Shown: positions 17,601 to 27,400 of the stretch, piece by piece
Position numbering within the stretch: position 1 is the first letter of the stretch
Layout of the letters: each line of letters begins with the position of its first letter
Assembly: GCF_000963945.1 (NCBI RefSeq)
Contig: NZ_BAMW01000030.1
Span: forward strand, 166,543-230,542
Reading direction: 5' to 3'
DNA: 64,000 bases
Source: Acetobacter indonesiensis
GTDB taxonomy: Bacteria; Pseudomonadota; Alphaproteobacteria; Acetobacterales; Acetobacteraceae
Notes under the pieces: model-generated
Told to the model about the DNA's origin: nothing
What the model saw: only the letters and a program-made list of their open reading frames with translations
Database searches by the model: none
Program-made: the position numbers and the translations under genes

Positions 17601-18171
17601 GCACAAAAATGGGCGTCTTTGTTTCCATTTCAGCGCGGGCAATTTTCATGCCGTTAACCGCCGCCTTGATCTGAAGCGTGTCCTGACAGGTTTCAATCAG
17701 AATGGCATCCACGCCACCTTCAATCAGGCCACGCCCTTGTTCGGCAAGGGCTGCTTCAAGCGTGTCATAATCAATGTTGCCAAGCGACGGCAGCTTGGTG
17801 CCCGGCCCGACGGAACCAATAACGTAGCGGGTACGTCCATCCGCAAAGCTGTCTGCTGCTTCCCGCGCCAGAATGGCGGAGGTGCGATTGATCTCACGGG
17901 TCTTGTCTGTCAGCCCGAACTCACCCAATGTAATGGGAGACCCCCCGAAGGTATTGGTCTCGACCATGTCCGCCCCGGCCTCATAATAGCCACGGTGAAT
18001 TTCACGGATCAGTTCAGGGCGTGACAGCGTCAGGATTTCGGTACAGTTCTCTTGCCCCCAGTAATCACGTGTCAAATCCAGATCAAGCATCTGAATGCGC
18101 GACCCCATTCCACCATCACACAGTAGAACCTGTTCATGCAGGGCATCAAGAAGCGGAAGACGAGAAGACAT
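14665..18171 (-). CDS. metH: Cobalamin-dependent methionine synthase
   Basis: Transfers methyl from methyltetrahydrofolate through cobalamin to homocysteine. All four modules are in one chain of 1168 residues. The homocysteine domain starts with DGGMGSRIQ and has zinc cysteines in LNCATGP (about residue 222) and GGCCGTS (about 289). The pterin-binding domain has the FSIGERCNANGSKKW entry. The B12 domain carries DVHDIGKN, with the lower-ligand His near residue 735. The C-terminal domain is the AdoMet-dependent activation module. The start MSSRLP at 18171 gives the usual family length; the longer frame to 18321 adds 50 unlikely residues. No clear ribosome site precedes it. Confidence 0.95.
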   Translation of the reverse strand: MSSRLPLLDALHEQVLLCDGGMGSRIQMLDLDLTRDYWGQENCTEILTLSRPELIREIHRGYYEAGADMVETNTFGGSPITLGEFGLTDKTREINRTSAILAREAADSFADGRTRYVIGSVGPGTKLPSLGNIDYDTLEAALAEQGRGLIEGGVDAILIETCQDTLQIKAAVNGMKIARAEMETKTPIFVQVTVETTGTLLVGPDIAAATTVVHSLDVDLMGLNCATGPQEMAEHVRWLSENWPRLISVQPNAGLPELVDGQTHYPLTPAEMATWVERFIVEDGLNLIGGCCGTSTPHIAALDAMLRRRAEGSGHHRPAPVRRTSVWVPSVASLYNQVPLRQENAYFSIGERCNANGSKKWRELQEAHDWDGCVALGREQAKEGSNALDVCTAFVGRNERAEMDEVIKRFTSSVNAPLVIDSTETPVIEAALKLHGGKPIINSINFEDGEGPAADRLTLARKFGAAVVALTIDEEGMARRPEDKLRIAERLITFACDTYGLPQSDLMIDPLTFTIATGAEDDRKLGVWTLEGIKMIRDNFPDVQIVLGLSNISFGLNPAARAVLNSVYLDHAVRAGMTAAIVHVSKIRPLHMIAPEEVKVAEDLIFDRRTADYDPLQTLLAMFADRKASEAVQRKRAETAEDRLKDRIVDGDRKGLETDLEEAMTRLSPLDIINTVLLDGMKVVGELFGAGKMQLPFVLQSAETMKAAVAWLEPHMERADGQQRGTIVLATVKGDVHDIGKNLVDIILTNNGYKVVNLGIKVPVADMIEAAKREKAHAIGMSGLLVKSTVIMRENLEEISRGGLDVPVLLGGAALTRNYVEEDCVASYSPTGRVAYARDAFDGLTLMDQITQNKFDDYLAAISKRREGKATRKSARTPEQAETRGYAPINPALAKARRERITADEPRLVPPFWGSKVIEAPTDAVIPFLNERSLYQFQWGFRKQGRSLEDFMVWSKQELRPILRRMLDLAAKENILRPQAAYGYWKAAGDGNDLILFEEDGITEAARFTLPRQPREDGECVADFVRDISDPERDVVALQVVTVGQKASDIARDWFEENRYQDYLYLHGLSVEVAEAMAEYTHKRIRAELGFAAEDSRDMDALLQQGYRGSRYSFGYPACPKLEDQHPILGLLGAERIGVSLTDGDQLHPEQSTSALVIMNKRAKYFTI

Positions 18172-18822
18172 GGCATCCATGGAGCAAGAAAAGGGGGGGA
18201 AGACCCTGCCAGACAGGGGCCAGACAGAAAGCAGGACGTTATTCCAGACAGAAGCCCCGCTGTCCACCACTGCCTTCTGGAAAGGGCAAACGGATGCCCG
18301 CATTCCACTGCGGATAGTCACAATGGCAGAAAGTCAGTTCTGTGTCCGTGATGATGCTGTGGCAATTTTCGTGAATAATGAGTGCCCTTCTGAACGTGGC
18401 GGGGAATGGCTGGAAATAAAACACTGGAGCGGCATAATAACGTCGAAATCCCAGCACGGCGGTGGTTGTCTCTGTTGCTCCGGACTGGACGGATTAGGTC
18501 GATTTTTGATCGCTTTATTTCAAGAACGGGCGCGAGGGATGTGTAATTTTTTTCGTAACGCAGTAATTGCGTGCTCTTCTACGCAGAAAGACGCCGTAAT
18601 AGATATGATCCTGTCAGATTCAGTTGTGACATCACTTTATGGATTACAGCCAGTTTCTGGCCGTTTTTCCTGTGACAGTTGAATAAAAAAGACATTCTAG
18701 GCTTCAGGAAGCCAAGAAAGACTTTGAGGTCAATCGCGCTCCCTGTCATAAGAACGTATCCGGCGGGTGGCTTGCGAGCAGTGTCGGGTCATAGAGAGTA
18801 GGTTTTTTCAAAAGGGTTGTTC
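18172..18822. other. 650-base gene-free region between divergent metH and secretion operon
   Basis: No frame on either strand looks like a protein. The part near metH is G+C-rich with long C- and G-runs; from about 18480 onward it becomes A/T-rich. It must hold the promoters of both divergent units. I looked for a cobalamin, SAM-II or SAH riboswitch in the metH direction and could not recognise the conserved boxes. Confidence 0.6.
18724..18752 (+). promoter_or_regulatory. Possible promoter of the type I secretion operon
   Basis: TTGAGG at 18724-18729 and CATAAG at 18747-18752 are separated by 17 bases, each sharing four or five positions with the sigma-70 consensus. They lie about 70 bases before the ABC transporter start. 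This is a motif match only. Confidence 0.3.
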
Positions 18823-21084
18823 GTGAACCAGTCTGACCATGTGCCTGAGGTTGCCGGCTCTTCTTCTGATTCAGATCATGAGACCTCGTCCCGTATAAGC
18901 CCCACCATGATTCGTCTGAAGGCCGTTCTGGCCGCGGCGCACTATCATGGTCTTGTGCTGGATATTCAGGATTTCGCGGCAGACCCCGAAGAAGATAGTC
19001 CTTCACCTGCGACCCTATGTCGTTGGCTGGAAGAGCAGGGCGCTGTTGCCAAGGGTATGCGGATCAAGTGGCGTTACTTGGTCAAAATGACCAATTCGCC
19101 CCCGATCGTGCTGATGTTCAGAGACGGCTCCGCTGCCCTTATGGTCAATGCCTCGCCTGAGCGAGGGGTCGTGTGGCTGCGTGATCCCCTGAAGGGAGAG
19201 GGAGCAACCCCGGTTCCAGTTGACGAACTAAGGCTCAGTCGTATCTGGACAGGTGACGTTCTTCTGATCAAGCGGCGTCAGGATGAGTCGGAAGCTGATG
19301 CGCCAATTGGGTTCGCGTGGCTTGCCAAAATGGTTTTGCGGGAAAAAAAATCTCTGCGGGATATCGCAATCGCGTCGATGACGCTGAGCATCCTGCAAAT
19401 ATTTCCACCTCTGATTGTCATGCAGGTAGTCGATAAAGTGGTAAATTATCACTCAATGTCGACGCTTATTTCGATTAGTGGAATTATAGTGGTCTTCTCG
19501 TTTTATGAAGTTTTGCTGAGTTATGGACGGCGTGAGTTGTCGATGGTTTTGACAACGCGCATTGATTCTCGCCTTTCATTGCACCTTTTTAGTCGACTTG
19601 TTGCGCTGCCGCTTGAATATTTCGAACGACAGCAGGCAGGTAACCTTCTCGGTCGTGTGTTGGCAATCTATAAGGTACGCGATTTTTTGACAGGTCGTCT
19701 AATGACGACCTTTCTTGATTTATTTACTCTTGTTGTTGTTCTACCGTTCCTGTTTTATTTAAGCTCGACTCTTGCTTGGATGACTGTGGCAGCAGCTGGT
19801 TTGATCGGCCTGATAGTTTTAATTTTCATGAGGCCAGTTTCAAAAATAATGAATAAGCAAGTTCTTGCCGAACGTGACCGAGGGGCTATTTTATACGAAA
19901 CCGTTGCTGGTATCCGTACTCTTAAGACTCTTGCCCTTGAAAACAGCCGCAAGCAGACGTGGGATGAAGTGACAGCTAAAGTTGTGAGGTGGAAGCTGGC
20001 TTTGGGGCGGATGACAAACTGGCCTCAGACTTTGGTTATGCCATTAGATCTTTTTATTAATCGTGGCATTATTTTGGTCGGTGCTTATCTTGCATTGACA
20101 AGTCCGGGATCGGTCGGTGTCGGTGCTCTGGTTGCTTTCATGATGCTAGGTGGTCGAGTGGCAAGTCCTTTGGTTGGCCTAGCCAAGTTACTTGAAGATT
20201 TCACAGAAGTTACCACCTCTCTTGGAGAAGCTGCTTCTGTTTTAAATAAGCCTAATGAGACTAAAGCTTTGACTACCGGTATGAGACCACGGATTAAAGG
20301 GGCGCTTTCATTTGAAGGTGTAAACTTTACATATCCAGCGGCAACAACACTTGCTTTGAAAAATGTAAATTTCGAGATTCCAGCGGGTACAATGCTGGGT
20401 CTGGTCGGGCGAAGCGGCTCTGGGAAATCGACTATTACCCGTCTCTTACAAGGGGTTAGTCGTTCTTACACCGGCTATTTAAAGCTGGATGGTGTTGATC
20501 TTCGTGAGATAAACCTGACTCATCTACGGCGGTCTTTCGGTGTTGTTCTTCAAGATAACTTTTTGTTCCGTGGGACTATCCGGGAAAATATTACAGCTGG
20601 TCGTCCAGGTTACACAATTGATGATGTCGTGCGTGCTGCGCGATTGGCGGGTGCTGAAGAATTTATTGAACGTATGCCTGCTGGTTATGAAACATTTATT
20701 GAAGAAGGCTCCACCAATATTTCAGGTGGCCAGCGTCAGCGTCTCGCTATTGCGCGAGCGGTTATTACTGATCCTAAATTGATGATATTGGATGAAGCCA
20801 CGTCTGCTCTCGATCCAGAAAGTGAAGCGTTGGTGAACGCCAATCTTGAACGTATTGGCCAGGGCAGAACAATGGTGATTGTCTCGCACCGCCTCTCCTC
20901 CCTTGTTAATTGTGACCAGATTTGCGTTATGGAGCGAGGTTCTGTAGCTGACATCGCTCCTCATGATGTGTTGCTTGAGCGGTGTGATATTTATCGTACG
21001 CTTTGGATGCAGCAGAATCGTCATACTGAAGGGCGTCATAGAAATTCTGGCGACGCGTCTTCTCTGATTGCAGAAGGTGAGTGA
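18823..21084 (+). CDS. Type I secretion ABC transporter (HlyB-like, C39-like domain)
   Basis: Inner-membrane exporter ATPase with about 753 residues in three modules. An N-terminal peptidase-C39-like domain (about residues 28-150) has no catalytic cysteine: the usual ECG box position reads AVLAAAHYHG, so it is a docking rather than cleaving domain, as in HlyB. Six membrane helices follow (about 165-440). The nucleotide-binding domain has Walker A GRSGSGKST (about 528), signature NISGGQRQR (about 632), Walker B LMILDEATSALD and switch His in VSHRLSS. The start is GTG 18823, with AAAGGG just upstream; a TTG at 18817 is an alternative. It is followed by its adaptor after 3 bases. Confidence 0.9.
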   Translation: MNQSDHVPEVAGSSSDSDHETSSRISPTMIRLKAVLAAAHYHGLVLDIQDFAADPEEDSPSPATLCRWLEEQGAVAKGMRIKWRYLVKMTNSPPIVLMFRDGSAALMVNASPERGVVWLRDPLKGEGATPVPVDELRLSRIWTGDVLLIKRRQDESEADAPIGFAWLAKMVLREKKSLRDIAIASMTLSILQIFPPLIVMQVVDKVVNYHSMSTLISISGIIVVFSFYEVLLSYGRRELSMVLTTRIDSRLSLHLFSRLVALPLEYFERQQAGNLLGRVLAIYKVRDFLTGRLMTTFLDLFTLVVVLPFLFYLSSTLAWMTVAAAGLIGLIVLIFMRPVSKIMNKQVLAERDRGAILYETVAGIRTLKTLALENSRKQTWDEVTAKVVRWKLALGRMTNWPQTLVMPLDLFINRGIILVGAYLALTSPGSVGVGALVAFMMLGGRVASPLVGLAKLLEDFTEVTTSLGEAASVLNKPNETKALTTGMRPRIKGALSFEGVNFTYPAATTLALKNVNFEIPAGTMLGLVGRSGSGKSTITRLLQGVSRSYTGYLKLDGVDLREINLTHLRRSFGVVLQDNFLFRGTIRENITAGRPGYTIDDVVRAARLAGAEEFIERMPAGYETFIEEGSTNISGGQRQRLAIARAVITDPKLMILDEATSALDPESEALVNANLERIGQGRTMVIVSHRLSSLVNCDQICVMERGSVADIAPHDVLLERCDIYRTLWMQQNRHTEGRHRNSGDASSLIAEGE

Positions 21085-21087
21085 GTC

Positions 21088-22536
21088 ATGAGCAATAATG
21101 ACCTTATTAAATCTGACAACACGCCAGCTTCAGAAAACAATACCGAGAAGTCAGTCGATTTTCTGCGCCAGGCAGATGATCCGTATGCGCAGGGAGATAT
21201 GCCGCCGGCTCTATTGGAGTTTCATTCCCCGACTGCTGCTCTCGTTAATCTGCCTCCTACCGCTTCTGCGCAGTACATTACTTGGGTTATCGGAGCTTTG
21301 GTTCTTTCGTCCGTAGCTGTAATGACCGTTTTTCCTTTAGATCGCGTTGTTTCTACTCAGGGAAAAATTGTCTCTATTGAGCCATCATTGGAAGTGCAGC
21401 CTTTTGATACATCGATTATTAAGTCAATTGATGTAAATGTTGGTGATTTTGTTCATAAAGGGGATGTGTTAGCTCATCTGGATCCGACTGCAAGTCATGC
21501 AGATATCGACAATATGCGTATGCAGAATGAGCAGTATCAGGCAGAGGTTGACCGTCTGACAGCAGAATCTCAAGAACATGAGTATAAAGTAGATTCTAAA
21601 AACCCTGCATCTGTAGAGCAGGCAGAAGCCTTTTTGCGACGTAAGGGCGACTTTGAAGCCAAACTACAAAATTATGATAAGCAGATAGCAAGCTTACAGA
21701 ACGATTTACAAGGATATCAGGCAAGTGCTGCCATGTATGCCGCTCAGGCAAAAGTTGCTGCTGATGTCCATAAAATGCGTATGCAATTGCAGAAAGATCA
21801 GGTGGGCAGCAAACTTTCAACATTGGGTGCACAAAATTCCTTAATGGAAATAGAACGTTCTCAAATTGGCGCACAACAGCAGGCAGGATCCACACGTAAT
21901 AAATTAGCGGCACAGGTTTTTGAAAAAGAAAGTTATGTCCAAAACTGGAAGTCGCAAGTTTATAAAGATTTGATCCTAGCCCAACATCACTTGGCTGAAG
22001 CAAAGAGCGCTTATCAGAAAGCTGTTCTTCATAGTAGTATGGTAGTTTTAAAAGCCGAAGAAGATTCTGTTGTTTTAAGTTTGGCAAAAGTATCGGTAGG
22101 GTCTGTTTTGAATGCCGGTCAACGGATTATGACGCTAGTGCCAGTAGGGAAGGGCCTAGAAGTTGAGTCGATTATGTCCAGTCAGGATGCCGGCTTTGTC
22201 AAATTAGGCGACAAAGCTTTGGTGAAGTTCGCAACATTCCCTTACCAGCAATATGGCGGGGCGGACGCGACTGTAAAAACTATTAGTGCCGACACATTTG
22301 CTCCCACTCCTGAATCGCCTCAAGATAGTGGTATTATGCCAGATGCAACGGGGAAAGCGTTCTATCGTGTACGCTTGCGCGTTGACCGTTATACGCTGCA
22401 TGGCGTGCCCAATTTTTTCCATCCACAACCAGGTATGGCGGTTACGGCTGATATTCGGGTCGGGAAACGGACAATTATGCAGTATTTCTTCAATAGCTTT
22501 ATTCCATTGGCAACAGATGGCATGAGAGAGCCATAA
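21088..22536 (+). CDS. HlyD-family periplasmic adaptor of type I secretion
   Basis: Membrane fusion protein that links the ABC exporter to an outer-membrane TolC-type channel. 482 residues: a cytoplasmic N-terminus, one membrane helix near residues 68-85 (VIGALVLSSVAVMTVF), then the biotinyl-lipoyl half (TQGKIVSIEPS, VNVGDFVHKGDVLAHLDPT), a long Gln/Ala/Lys-rich coiled-coil hairpin, the second lipoyl half, and a beta-barrel ending in GMAVTADIRVGKRTIMQYF, the typical HlyD C-terminus. It directly follows the ABC gene. No TolC-like gene is in the window, so the outer-membrane component must come from elsewhere. Confidence 0.9.
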   Translation: MSNNDLIKSDNTPASENNTEKSVDFLRQADDPYAQGDMPPALLEFHSPTAALVNLPPTASAQYITWVIGALVLSSVAVMTVFPLDRVVSTQGKIVSIEPSLEVQPFDTSIIKSIDVNVGDFVHKGDVLAHLDPTASHADIDNMRMQNEQYQAEVDRLTAESQEHEYKVDSKNPASVEQAEAFLRRKGDFEAKLQNYDKQIASLQNDLQGYQASAAMYAAQAKVAADVHKMRMQLQKDQVGSKLSTLGAQNSLMEIERSQIGAQQQAGSTRNKLAAQVFEKESYVQNWKSQVYKDLILAQHHLAEAKSAYQKAVLHSSMVVLKAEEDSVVLSLAKVSVGSVLNAGQRIMTLVPVGKGLEVESIMSSQDAGFVKLGDKALVKFATFPYQQYGGADATVKTISADTFAPTPESPQDSGIMPDATGKAFYRVRLRVDRYTLHGVPNFFHPQPGMAVTADIRVGKRTIMQYFFNSFIPLATDGMREP

Positions 22537-22584
22537 TTTACGATCAAATGTTAAAGGAATAGTTGTTTTTAGGAGGCGTGCATC

Positions 22585-24378
22585 ATGGTTTTTGGCTTTG
22601 TCAAACGGCTATTGGGTCGTGATGAAACCTCAATTGAAGCACGCCTTACTCATGCAAAGGGGCTGCTGGAAAATCAGGATGATGCAGCAAAGGGCTTCTC
22701 TCAACTCTCGGCTCTGGCGCGCGAGAATAATGTAGAAGCCCAGTTTCTTGTTGGTGAATGTTATCTGAACGGAACTGGTGTCCCGCCAAATCTAATAGAA
22801 GGCGTACGCTGGATGCGCCGTGCAGCGAAAAAGGGTTGGACAAAGGCGGCCTTTATTCTCGCTACGCTTTATCTGCATGGCCTTCCACCGGAAGTCGAAG
22901 AACCTTCGGGTACGTCTTCTGTTTTTGATGAAATTAAACCACCGTCCGATAATCGCGAGCCTGATTATAGAAAGGCTGCGTATTGGGCAAAAATTGCTGC
23001 CGATAAAGGCTATGCAGATGCGCAGGCCATGTATGGTTATGTGCTTAGTAGTGGCCCGGATGATTTGCGTGATCCTGAAGAGGGATTGGTTTGGTACCGT
23101 AAAGCAGCTGATGCTGGGTGTGTACAGGGGCACTTGGGGTTGGGGCTCGCGGCACTCAATATCGCGAGAACACAGGATGATTATGCTGCTGCGGCCAAGG
23201 AGCTTCATCAAGCGGCGGAAGGTGGGTTAGGTACGGCCCTTTATCTTATAGGCGTTATGCGAGAACGCGGGTTAGGCCTTCCGCAAGATCAAACCATTGC
23301 GATGCAGTATTACGAGCAAGCTGCTGAAAAAAATGTCCATGCAGCACAGGCAAAATATGGTTTAGGTCTTATGGCCGGGCTTGGGGTGAAGAAAAACCTT
23401 GCTCGAGGCGAAACTTGGCTGCGTCGTGCTGCTCTATCAGGTGATGCAGAGGCGGCTGCCGTGTTGGGCGACTTGTATGGTCATGGCGTTGATCTGCCAC
23501 CAAACTATGCTGAAGCTGTTTCCTGGTATCGTTTTGCATCCGATCATGGACATGCTTCCGCTAGTCATACACTTGGCATGTTGTATCAGACAGGTGTTGG
23601 CGTTCCTAAAGACCCGGAAGCCGCTGAATATTGGTTCAAACTTGCCGCGCAACAGGGCAATAAGGATGCATCGGCCGATTTAGGCAATCTGGTGTTGAGA
23701 GATGGTGACCCTGCTCACGTTGGTGAACAGGTTATGGCTTCTTATCGGGAGTTGGCGGAAAAAGGCGATCTTCTCGCGGCATTTAATTTTGGAGTTTGTC
23801 TGGCTCAGGGCGTTGGTATTGAAAAAAACGAAGAACAGGCTCTTGTCTGGCTAAAACGGGCTGCTGAAAAAGTTGTTAATGCTCAATACTGGTATGGTCA
23901 GATGCTCGTGGCCGGACGTGGTACGGATGAAAATCTGGAGGAGGGTAGATCCTGGATTCAGAAAGCATCTGAAGCGGGAATGGTGGATGCACAGATAACA
24001 TATGCAGATATGCTGGTGCGAGGTGAAGGCGGCCCAAAAAACCATCACTTGGCCTTAGAGCTTTACAAAAAAGCTGCAGAATTAGGTAACGTGGCAGCAA
24101 TGTTTTCAATAGGAGCCATGTTAGGGGGCGGACACGATGTTGCAGAAGATCGTATTGCTGCGCAGCAATGGTTCCAGAAAGCCGCTGAAAAAGGCAGTCC
24201 AGCTGCTCAACTTATGATGGGACGTTATCTAGCGAATGGATTGGCTGGTGAACGGGATATTGAAAAAGCGCGTTTCTGGTACCGTAAAGCAGAAGAACAG
24301 AATGTTTTTCAGGCGAGTGCTGAACTCTCTGCATTGAATATGGCCGAGCACTATCCGCCTGCTTCGGTAGAAGCGTAA
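22585..24378 (+). CDS. Sel1-like repeat (SLR) protein
   Basis: 597-residue protein built almost entirely of about a dozen Sel1-type repeats of roughly 36 residues. The recurring pattern is AQ-x-xLGxxYxxGxGVxxDxxxAxxWYRKAAExG (for example AVSWYRFASDHGHASASHTL, ARFWYRKAEEQNVFQASAEL). Such solenoids mediate protein-protein contacts. No signal peptide is seen; the N-terminus (VFGFVKRLLGRDETS) is basic and amphipathic, so it is probably cytoplasmic or membrane-associated. A strong AGGAGG precedes the ATG. Its position between the secretion genes and the glycosyltransferases suggests a scaffold or regulator of that system; the function is inferred only. Confidence 0.85.
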   Translation: MVFGFVKRLLGRDETSIEARLTHAKGLLENQDDAAKGFSQLSALARENNVEAQFLVGECYLNGTGVPPNLIEGVRWMRRAAKKGWTKAAFILATLYLHGLPPEVEEPSGTSSVFDEIKPPSDNREPDYRKAAYWAKIAADKGYADAQAMYGYVLSSGPDDLRDPEEGLVWYRKAADAGCVQGHLGLGLAALNIARTQDDYAAAAKELHQAAEGGLGTALYLIGVMRERGLGLPQDQTIAMQYYEQAAEKNVHAAQAKYGLGLMAGLGVKKNLARGETWLRRAALSGDAEAAAVLGDLYGHGVDLPPNYAEAVSWYRFASDHGHASASHTLGMLYQTGVGVPKDPEAAEYWFKLAAQQGNKDASADLGNLVLRDGDPAHVGEQVMASYRELAEKGDLLAAFNFGVCLAQGVGIEKNEEQALVWLKRAAEKVVNAQYWYGQMLVAGRGTDENLEEGRSWIQKASEAGMVDAQITYADMLVRGEGGPKNHHLALELYKKAAELGNVAAMFSIGAMLGGGHDVAEDRIAAQQWFQKAAEKGSPAAQLMMGRYLANGLAGERDIEKARFWYRKAEEQNVFQASAELSALNMAEHYPPASVEA

Positions 24379-24441
24379 TCAATTTGAGAGATCAATCATT
24401 ATGGGAAAAACCTGTAATGACTGCGAACTGTTATACATGAA

Positions 24442-27400
24442 ATGACGTGGCAAAATGAGAGTTTAACAGTCGCGCAACGCATGGAGCTTGCCAGTGCGCA
24501 GGCTCAGATTTCGTTCAGAACTGGAAGTGAAGCGTGGCATAAAGGCGAATATGCAAAAGCATGGGATTGGCTGGAAAGGGCCAATCGACAAGCCCGAGGT
24601 AACTCTCACGTCATGTTTGCTTTGGCTTTGGCACGTCAAACAGCAGGAGATCTTGAGGGGGCAATACGCCTTACTGAAGAGCTTTTACAGAAATATGATT
24701 TTCGCGAAGGATGGATCCTTTTAGCGACATTTTATCATGCGAAAAAAAATGCGTCTGGTGTCTTGCGGGCTTGGAACGCAATTTTATCTCGCTACGCAAT
24801 CACGCTTGAAAACTGGTCGTTGGTTGGAAATTTTTTCCGAACATACGGTGTACACTCTTGGTGTGCAGTAGATGGAGACGGTCTCTTAAAAACAGATTTT
24901 CTAGAAAAAGAAGAGAAAATTTCTATTACGATAGATGGAAAACGATCTGTAATAAAAAAAACAAAACAAGGATGCGTTCTCCCTGAAAAATGGAAATTAG
25001 CGCAAATCATAGAGGTTAAAGATAGTAACGGTGTCGCGTTATTCGGCAGCCCTTTACAGCCTAAAACAATAGTATCATCCGAAGGTTTGGTGTCAGTTGG
25101 TGTAAATGGATTGAGCGGATGGTGCTGGCTTCCATATGATGCTGATCGTGCTCCGGTTATTAATTTTTACGACCATAAAAAAGAAACCTGCTTTTTATCC
25201 CTTCCACTGGACGAGTTTAGTTCGGCAGTAAGTTCTGATAGGCCTCTTGCGCGTTATCGGAATATTGTTGTTCCGTGGGGCAAAATTCCAGATGGCCCAG
25301 TCCATGTTGTTGGGCCGGATGGACGCGATCTTCTTGGTAGCCCGCTTGATGTGCAGATGCAGACGCGCTCAGCACAAAAGCTAGCATTGGATTTGAATAA
25401 ATGCAGCGATATTGGAAAACACACACAACATTGTCTTTCTAAGGAAGATTTTTTTCTTTCTCTTCTAGTATCAGAAAAAATCACAGCGACGCCGGTGGTT
25501 TCAAAAGAAAAAAAACCGCTTGTAGTGATCATTCCTGTCTTTAAAAATGCTTCTCTTACAATGACATGTTTGCAGAGTGTAAGAAAATCAATAGAACGTA
25601 AAAAGGTAAAAGTTTTTATTGTTAATGATGCATCGCAAGAAAAAAAATTAATACAGGATATTAAAAATTTCTGTTCAGAAAATAAAAATTTTCATATTCT
25701 AAATCATTCATGTAATCGGGGCTTCCCCGCTGCCGTTAATACAGGTCTGAAAGCATCTGGTCAGTCAGATGTTGTGATTCTTAACAGCGATACCATTGTT
25801 CCGACGGGATGGTTGGAAGAATTGCGGCGTATTGCGTACTCTCAAACAGATATTGGTACAGTTACGCCTTTTTCAAATGATGCAAGTATTTTTTCCTATC
25901 CTTCAATAGTTAAAACAAACGATGTGCCGACGGAGGAGGAGGAGGCGCAGGTTTATATGGGCGCGGCGCAAGCGGCAAATGCGGGGCAGTTTGTTGATGT
26001 GCCAACAGCGAACGGGTTCTGCATGTATGTGCGTCACGACTGTCTGAACCAGACCGGTTTGCTAAGAGAGGATGTTTTTGCGCAGGGATATGGCGAGGAA
26101 AATGATTTCTGCATGCGTGCCCGTGCGCTGGGGTGGCGGCATGTTGCTGCGGTGGGTGCTTATGTTGCCCATGTGGGCTCTGCATCTTTTGGTGCTGCCA
26201 GATCATCGCTTTTGCAGAGAAATTCAGATATTTTAGAGAAACTTCATCCCGGTTATCACGCGTTTATTGACAAGTGGGTTAAAGAGGACGGACTTTTTTC
26301 TGCACGTCGTCGCATGGATCTTGTGCGCTTTCTGAGTGAGAGAAAAAACAAGAAAGACACCGTAAAATCGGTTGTTTTTGTTACTCATAGTCATGGTGGT
26401 GGCGTTGAGCGTGTGGTGCAGCAGCGTGCTGCGGTTCTACAACGTGACGGATTGCGTGTTCTTATTCTGCGTTCAACAAAGACGGGATGCGTTTTGCAAG
26501 ACGCAGCAGACAAGGATGGCTCCATGCCGTCTTTGGTATTTTCTCTCCCGGATGAGTGGTCTTTGTTGACGCGCCTATTGCTGGCTGAAACCGTACAATG
26601 GGTCGAATTTCACCACATGGCTGATCATCATGCTTTTTTATACACGCTATCGGGCCATTTGACGTGTGCTTATGACGTGTACGTGCATGATTACGTGTGG
26701 TTCTGCCAACGCATTTCTCTCCTCGGTCCTTATGGCACTTATTGTGGAGAACCGGATGTTGCGGGCTGTGTGACTTGCGTAGCGTTGGCGGGTCGGCATA
26801 TTGCTGAAACTATTGATGTTCCTGCGTATCTTGAGCGGTCACAAAAAATGCTTGCGGCAGCCCGGACCGTGTATGCGCCGTCTCACGATACTGCAGCCCG
26901 CATGGCGCGCCATTTTCCAGACCTTGTCTGTAAAGTTTTTCCTTGGGAACAAGATAAAGCCATCATTCAGGAGGCTAAGAAGCGTATCAAGCATGGTCAG
27001 GTCAGCGCACAGTCGAACCAACTGAATTTTATTCCTGCCAGTGGTGCGTTGGGAAGCGATGGTGGCAAGAAGCGGATAAGGCTTTGTGTCATTGGCGGTA
27101 TTGGGACCGAAAAAGGCTACGATATTTTACGGTTGGCTGCCTTGGATGCCGCACTTCGGGATTTACCCCTTGAATTTGTTGTTGTCGGTCACACACCAGA
27201 CGATGCGACCTTAATAAAAACGCAACGCATATTTGTGACTGGTGAGTATCGGGAAGAAGATGCCGTAAATCTTGTCGCTTCAGTGCAGGCCGATGCGGTT
27301 TTTCTTCCCGCCATATGGCCTGAAACCTGGTGCTTTACATTGGGTATTGCCTGGAAGGCTGGGCTGTCTGTTATTGCGTTTGACTTGGGTGCGCCAGCAG

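Noticed and set aside
18172..18321. N-terminal extension of MetH by 50 residues
   Set aside because: The added sequence is not like MetH; the family length of about 1168 residues is reached with the start at 18171.
18172..18822. Cobalamin, SAM-II or SAH riboswitch upstream of metH
   Set aside because: I read the minus strand for the conserved B12-box and SAM/SAH core patterns and did not find a convincing match.
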